Below, in pieces: positions 60,275-64,000 of a DNA stretch of 64,000 bases (positions are counted from its first letter, which is position 1; each line of letters begins with the position of its first letter). Source of the DNA: Stutzerimonas stutzeri (lineage in GTDB: Bacteria > Pseudomonadota > Gammaproteobacteria > Pseudomonadales > Pseudomonadaceae); NCBI RefSeq assembly GCF_024448955.1, contig NZ_JAMOIH010000001.1:62001-126000 (forward strand), written 5' to 3'. The notes beneath the pieces are model-generated. The model searched no databases. It saw only the letters and a list, made by a program, of their open reading frames with translations, and was not told where the DNA came from. The translations under genes were made by a program, and so were the position numbers.

Positions 60275-63200
60275 ATGCCCAGTTGGATCAGAATCGGCGC
60301 GGCGCTAATTGCGCTGGCCGGCTGGGGAGCGGCTGCGTTCGCCAACCCGGTACGGCAAGACATCCAGGTACAGGTGCTGACGACCGACTTCGTCCTGCAA
60401 GGCAAGTTCGACCGGCTGGCGGACTGGGCGGACCAATACGGTGTCACGCTCGGCACCTTTCGCGTGTCCTCGGTAGCCGCGCCGCAACACGGCACTGACG
60501 CGGACCTGCTGATACTGGACACGCCGCGCCCTGGGGATCTTGCAACAGTCCAGCAGCAGTTCGACGCGCTAATCGCGAAGGGCACGCCTTGGATACGCGT
60601 CGGCGGTGGTTCGCCTGCCTTTGGCAACCTGCCCACGCCGGTCGCCAGGCGGTTGATCGGTTATTACGCCAACGGCGGCGAGCATAACTTCAGGGATTTG
60701 TTCGCCTACCTTCGAGCCTGGCACGACGACCTTCCCACCGACTCGATTCCTGCCCCTACGGAGCTGGGCAAGGTCGGCTTTTATCACCCCGACGCACCCG
60801 CGCCCTTTACAGAACTCGACGAATACCTCTCCTGGGGCGCCGATCGCTGGGCGAAAGATGCGCCGCGTGTCGCCTTCGCCATTCACCGCGGTGCCATCGT
60901 CGATAGCCAGTTGCGGTTGATCGACGCGTTGATGAAAAGCAGCGAGTCGCGTGGCCAGGCTCCAATCGCATTCTGGATGGACGACAGGGACCCACAAGCG
61001 CTGAGCAAGGTGCTGGTACCCGCACGCAGCGATGTGCTGGTCAACCTTCAGCACATGCAGAACGGTCTGGCACGTCAGGCAGAGTTTCTAGCACTTGGCA
61101 TCCCGGTGCTGTCCACCCTGACCTGGCGTGAAGGTGATCCTGCGCATTGGCAAGCGTCAGACAGCGGTATCACGGCGCGAACCGCCGCGGCCATGCTGAC
61201 CATTCCGGAAAGCTGGGGCATGACCGATCCGCTGGTGATCGCCGCCGTCGAAAACGGCGAGCCGACCCCGATCCCCGAGCAAGTCGAGGCACTGCTCGGC
61301 AAGGTCGACAGCCTGACCCGGCTGCGTCGGCTTGCACCCGAGGAAAAGTATCTGGCGTTGATGTTCTGGAACCACCCCGACGGCGAAAAGAACGTGGCCG
61401 CCTCGAACCTCAACGTGCCACGCAGTCTCGCGCACCTCTCCTCGGCGCTGCAGGAGGCCGGTTATGACGTGCCCGCTACGGATGAGGAAAGGTTGATCGA
61501 AACGGCGCAGCGCCTGCTTAGCGGCTACTACCGGCCGCAGACGCTCGATGCTTTGCTAGCAGAGGGCCTTGCCGTGACGTTACAGCTATCGGATTACCAG
61601 CGTTGGCTCGCGGATCAGCCGGCATTCAGACGCAAGGCATTACTCGAGCGATGGGGCGATCCGGCTGACCATTGGGCGCTACGTGAAGTAGACGGCAAGC
61701 CTCATTTCATCATTCCTGCCGCGCGCCTCGGCAAGCTGTTGCTGCTGCCGCAACCGCCGCGCGCCGGCCGCCCCGGCGAGGCCTATCACGACAGCAAGGT
61801 CGCGCCGGATCATCTCTACCTGGCCGCCTATCAAGCGCTGCGAGAGGACTTTAAAGCCGATGCGCTGATTCACTTCGGCACGCACGGCACGCAGGAATGG
61901 CTACCCGGTAAAGATCGCGGTCTGGCCGCGAGCGACTACCCCTTCCTTGCGCTGGGCGATATGCCGGTGTTCTACCCCTACATTCAGGACAACATCGGCG
62001 AAGCCATACAGGCGCGCCGTCGCGGTCGCGCGGTCATCGTCAGTCACCAGACACCGCCCTTCGCGCCCGCCGGGCTCTATGACGAGCTGCGCGACGTGCA
62101 TGCGCTGATCCACGAATACCAGCAGCTCGACGAAGGCGCGGTGCGTGAAAACACGGCCGAACGTATTCGTCGGTTGGCCTTGCAAAGCAAGCTGCTGGAA
62201 GACCTTGGCTGGGACGAAGCGCGCATGCGCGCCAATACCGGAGACTTCCTGCTGGCGTTGCATGATTACCTGCACGAGATGGCCCAGGCGAACCTGCCGC
62301 TCGGCCTGCACACCTTCGGCGAGCCTGCATCCGCCGAACACCGTCTGGCCACCGTGCTGCAACAGCTGGGCGAGCCCTACCTGCGTGCGCTGGAGCTGAC
62401 CGACGACGAGCCGATGGCCGAGGATTTCGCCGGGCTACAGGCCAGCCTTCCCTACCGCACGCTGCAGCGTTATTTGCGCGACGGTGAAAGCCTTGACTCG
62501 ATTACCGATACCGAACTGCGCGAGCAGATCGAACGCGCACGCGTGTTGGACGCCCGGCTGACCGACACGGGGGAAATGGAAGCGCTGCTGACCGGTCTTG
62601 CCGGCGGCTTCGTCGCACCCGGCCCCGGCGGCGACCCGGTGCGCAATCCGGACGTGCCAAGCGGTCGCAACCTCTACGCCTTCGAGGCCGACAAGTTGCC
62701 GACCCGAGCGGCCTATGAGGCAGGCGGCAAGGCGCTGGAGCAACTGCTCGCGAGCTACCGTGATGAGCACGAAGGCGCATTGCCGACGAAGCTCGCCTTC
62801 AGCCTATGGTCATCCGAAGCCATGCGCCACCTTGGCATCCTCGAAAGCCAGGTCCTGCACGCACTGGGCGTGCGCCCGGTATGGGATGAGGGAGGACGGA
62901 TTCGTACCCTGGAAATCATCCCGGCAGCAGAACTTGGCAGAGCACGCATCGATGTCGTGGTCCAGGTCACCAGCGTCTACCGCGATCAGTTCGACGGCTT
63001 CATGCGGCAATTGGCCGATGTGATGGAGCGGCTCGCCGTGCTGGATGAGCCGGGCAATACGTTGGCCAGCAACAGCCGACGGCTGGCCCAGCGGCTACAG
63101 GATCAAGGAGTCGATGCCGATCGCGCCGAGCGCTTGTCGCACTTGCGTCTGTTCGGTAACGAGCCCGGCGATTATGGCACCGGTGTTTCCCAGCTGACGA

Positions 63201-64000
63201 TGGACTCGACACGCTGGGAGAACGATTCGGCCCTCGCCGAGCAGTTCCTCTCGCGGTTGCAATATGGCTACGGCACCGGCAGCTGGGGAGAAAAGATCGA
63301 AGGCCAGAACCTGTTCGCCGAGCAGCTCAAGGGCGTTCAGGCTGCGATCATGGCCCGCTCCAGCGAGCTCAACGGCGTGCTGTCGACCGACCATCCATTC
63401 GAGTTTCTGGGGGGGCTTTCCCTGGCGGTCCGCCATCTCGACGGTGCCAGTCCATCACTCTACATATCGGACCTACGCAAGGCCGAGCCCCGCACGACGG
63501 GCGCGGCGAGCTATCTTGCCAGGGAACTGCGCAGCCGCTACCTGAACCCGCAATGGATCAGCGCGATGCAGCAGGAAGGCTACGCCGGCACGCTAGAGGT
63601 GTTGAACGTCGCCAACAACCTCTGGGGCTGGCAAGCCGCCGATCGCAGCATGGTTCGCGCCGACCAATGGCAGGCCCTGCATGACACCTTCGTAATGGAT
63701 CAGCGCGAGCTCGGCCTCGATCAATGGTTCGAGGCGCACAACCCCACGGCCCAGGCCCAGCTGATCGAACGCCTGGCCGAAGCGATCCGCAAGGGCTACT
63801 GGGATGCCTCCGATCAAACCCGCCGCGAACTGGCCGAACGTTGGCAGGCGCTCACTACCGAACATGGCGCCGATGCCGGCGAGCCGATCACCCGAGACTT
63901 CATCGAACCGATGGCCGCCGGCTACGGCCTCGCGCCAGAAGCCGCCCCAACTGCCGCAACGCCCGCTTCTTCAAGCAACGCGGGCGCGGGCGAGACGGTG
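60275..64000 (+). CDS. Exported CobN-like chelatase large subunit (3' partial)
   Basis: The frame is open from the ATG to the last base, 1242 codons, with no stop, so the C-terminus lies outside. The first 23 residues look like a signal peptide (IRIGAALIALAGWGAAAFAN). The body is a CobN/BchH/ChlH-type chelatase subunit: HFGTHGTQEWLPGKDRGLA near 533-551, GLYDELRDVHALIHEY near 605-620, and PGPGGDPVRNPDVPSGRNLY near 782-801. Regular CobN inserts cobalt into hydrogenobyrinate diamide in the cytoplasm with CobS and CobT, which are absent here. Export and zinc-regulon context point to a different role, as proposed for PA1923-type proteins, perhaps metal handling on a tetrapyrrole. Confidence 0.9.
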   Translation, partial: MPSWIRIGAALIALAGWGAAAFANPVRQDIQVQVLTTDFVLQGKFDRLADWADQYGVTLGTFRVSSVAAPQHGTDADLLILDTPRPGDLATVQQQFDALIAKGTPWIRVGGGSPAFGNLPTPVARRLIGYYANGGEHNFRDLFAYLRAWHDDLPTDSIPAPTELGKVGFYHPDAPAPFTELDEYLSWGADRWAKDAPRVAFAIHRGAIVDSQLRLIDALMKSSESRGQAPIAFWMDDRDPQALSKVLVPARSDVLVNLQHMQNGLARQAEFLALGIPVLSTLTWREGDPAHWQASDSGITARTAAAMLTIPESWGMTDPLVIAAVENGEPTPIPEQVEALLGKVDSLTRLRRLAPEEKYLALMFWNHPDGEKNVAASNLNVPRSLAHLSSALQEAGYDVPATDEERLIETAQRLLSGYYRPQTLDALLAEGLAVTLQLSDYQRWLADQPAFRRKALLERWGDPADHWALREVDGKPHFIIPAARLGKLLLLPQPPRAGRPGEAYHDSKVAPDHLYLAAYQALREDFKADALIHFGTHGTQEWLPGKDRGLAASDYPFLALGDMPVFYPYIQDNIGEAIQARRRGRAVIVSHQTPPFAPAGLYDELRDVHALIHEYQQLDEGAVRENTAERIRRLALQSKLLEDLGWDEARMRANTGDFLLALHDYLHEMAQANLPLGLHTFGEPASAEHRLATVLQQLGEPYLRALELTDDEPMAEDFAGLQASLPYRTLQRYLRDGESLDSITDTELREQIERARVLDARLTDTGEMEALLTGLAGGFVAPGPGGDPVRNPDVPSGRNLYAFEADKLPTRAAYEAGGKALEQLLASYRDEHEGALPTKLAFSLWSSEAMRHLGILESQVLHALGVRPVWDEGGRIRTLEIIPAAELGRARIDVVVQVTSVYRDQFDGFMRQLADVMERLAVLDEPGNTLASNSRRLAQRLQDQGVDADRAERLSHLRLFGNEPGDYGTGVSQLTMDSTRWENDSALAEQFLSRLQYGYGTGSWGEKIEGQNLFAEQLKGVQAAIMARSSELNGVLSTDHPFEFLGGLSLAVRHLDGASPSLYISDLRKAEPRTTGAASYLARELRSRYLNPQWISAMQQEGYAGTLEVLNVANNLWGWQAADRSMVRADQWQALHDTFVMDQRELGLDQWFEAHNPTAQAQLIERLAEAIRKGYWDASDQTRRELAERWQALTTEHGADAGEPITRDFIEPMAAGYGLAPEAAPTAATPASSSNAGAGETV

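Noticed and set aside
60275..64000. CobN-like gene as part of cobalamin biosynthesis
   Set aside because: No cobalamin genes are nearby, a signal peptide is present, and the gene is linked to zinc-starvation genes behind a Zur-type operator.

Overview
The window is high-GC DNA from a Pseudomonas-type gammaproteobacterium. The set of DksA2-like, RmuC, AlgU-group style regulators, OprD porin, PcaC/PcaB/PcaHG, PobA and the YdbH-YnbE-YdbL trio points to the Pseudomonadaceae, and I favour the Stutzerimonas (P. stutzeri) group by inference. It reads as ordinary chromosome with several accessory metabolic islands. I see no tRNA, rRNA, CRISPR array, phage or complete insertion sequence.

Layout. 1-8.4 kb: the 3' part of a transporter-fused hybrid histidine kinase, RmuC, a Sel1-repeat protein, and the envelope lipid-transport trio ydbH-ynbE-ydbL. 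8.4-10 kb: two REP-like palindromes, an LpxR-type lipid A deacylase and a non-coding block. 10-18.8 kb: a six-gene minus-strand operon (TonB-dependent receptor, beta-propeller phytase lipoprotein, ExbB, ExbD, TonB, PhoX), which looks like a self-contained system for phytate and phosphate-ester use. 18.8-19.6 kb: a pair of large inverted repeats. 19.6-34.9 kb: a mixed stretch with a degenerate GGDEF protein and AraC regulator, D-lactate dehydrogenase, a Tat-exported flavoprotein dehydrogenase pair, a TetR/MFS efflux pair, MocA/XdhC, two GlxA-type regulators around an isochorismatase-family hydrolase, a secreted metallo-hydrolase and the ureidoglycine aminohydrolase AllE.

34.9-55.8 kb is a large catabolic island for hydroaromatics and 4-hydroxybenzoate. 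Two TRAP transporters and an OprD porin would take up substrates. A quinate/shikimate dehydrogenase-like enzyme, type II dehydroquinase and the two-domain dehydroshikimate dehydratase QuiC funnel them to protocatechuate. PobA feeds in 4-hydroxybenzoate. PcaHG, PcaB and PcaC open the ring and process the product. pcaD, pcaIJ and pcaF are not in the window. Regulators are PcaQ (LysR), a PobR-like AraC protein and a TetR protein beside quiC. Short identical sequence elements precede the first TRAP operon, aroQ and quiC, suggesting one regulon. A PcaQ-type palindrome precedes pcaHG. The pca operon also carries a ZapE/AFG1-type ATPase and an auxin-efflux-carrier-family permease.

56.1-64 kb is a zinc-starvation locus around a Zur-like operator: a COG0523 GTPase and zinc-finger-less DksA2 on one side, and cysteine-free ribosomal protein L31, a TonB-dependent receptor and an exported CobN-like chelatase subunit (running off the window end) on the other.
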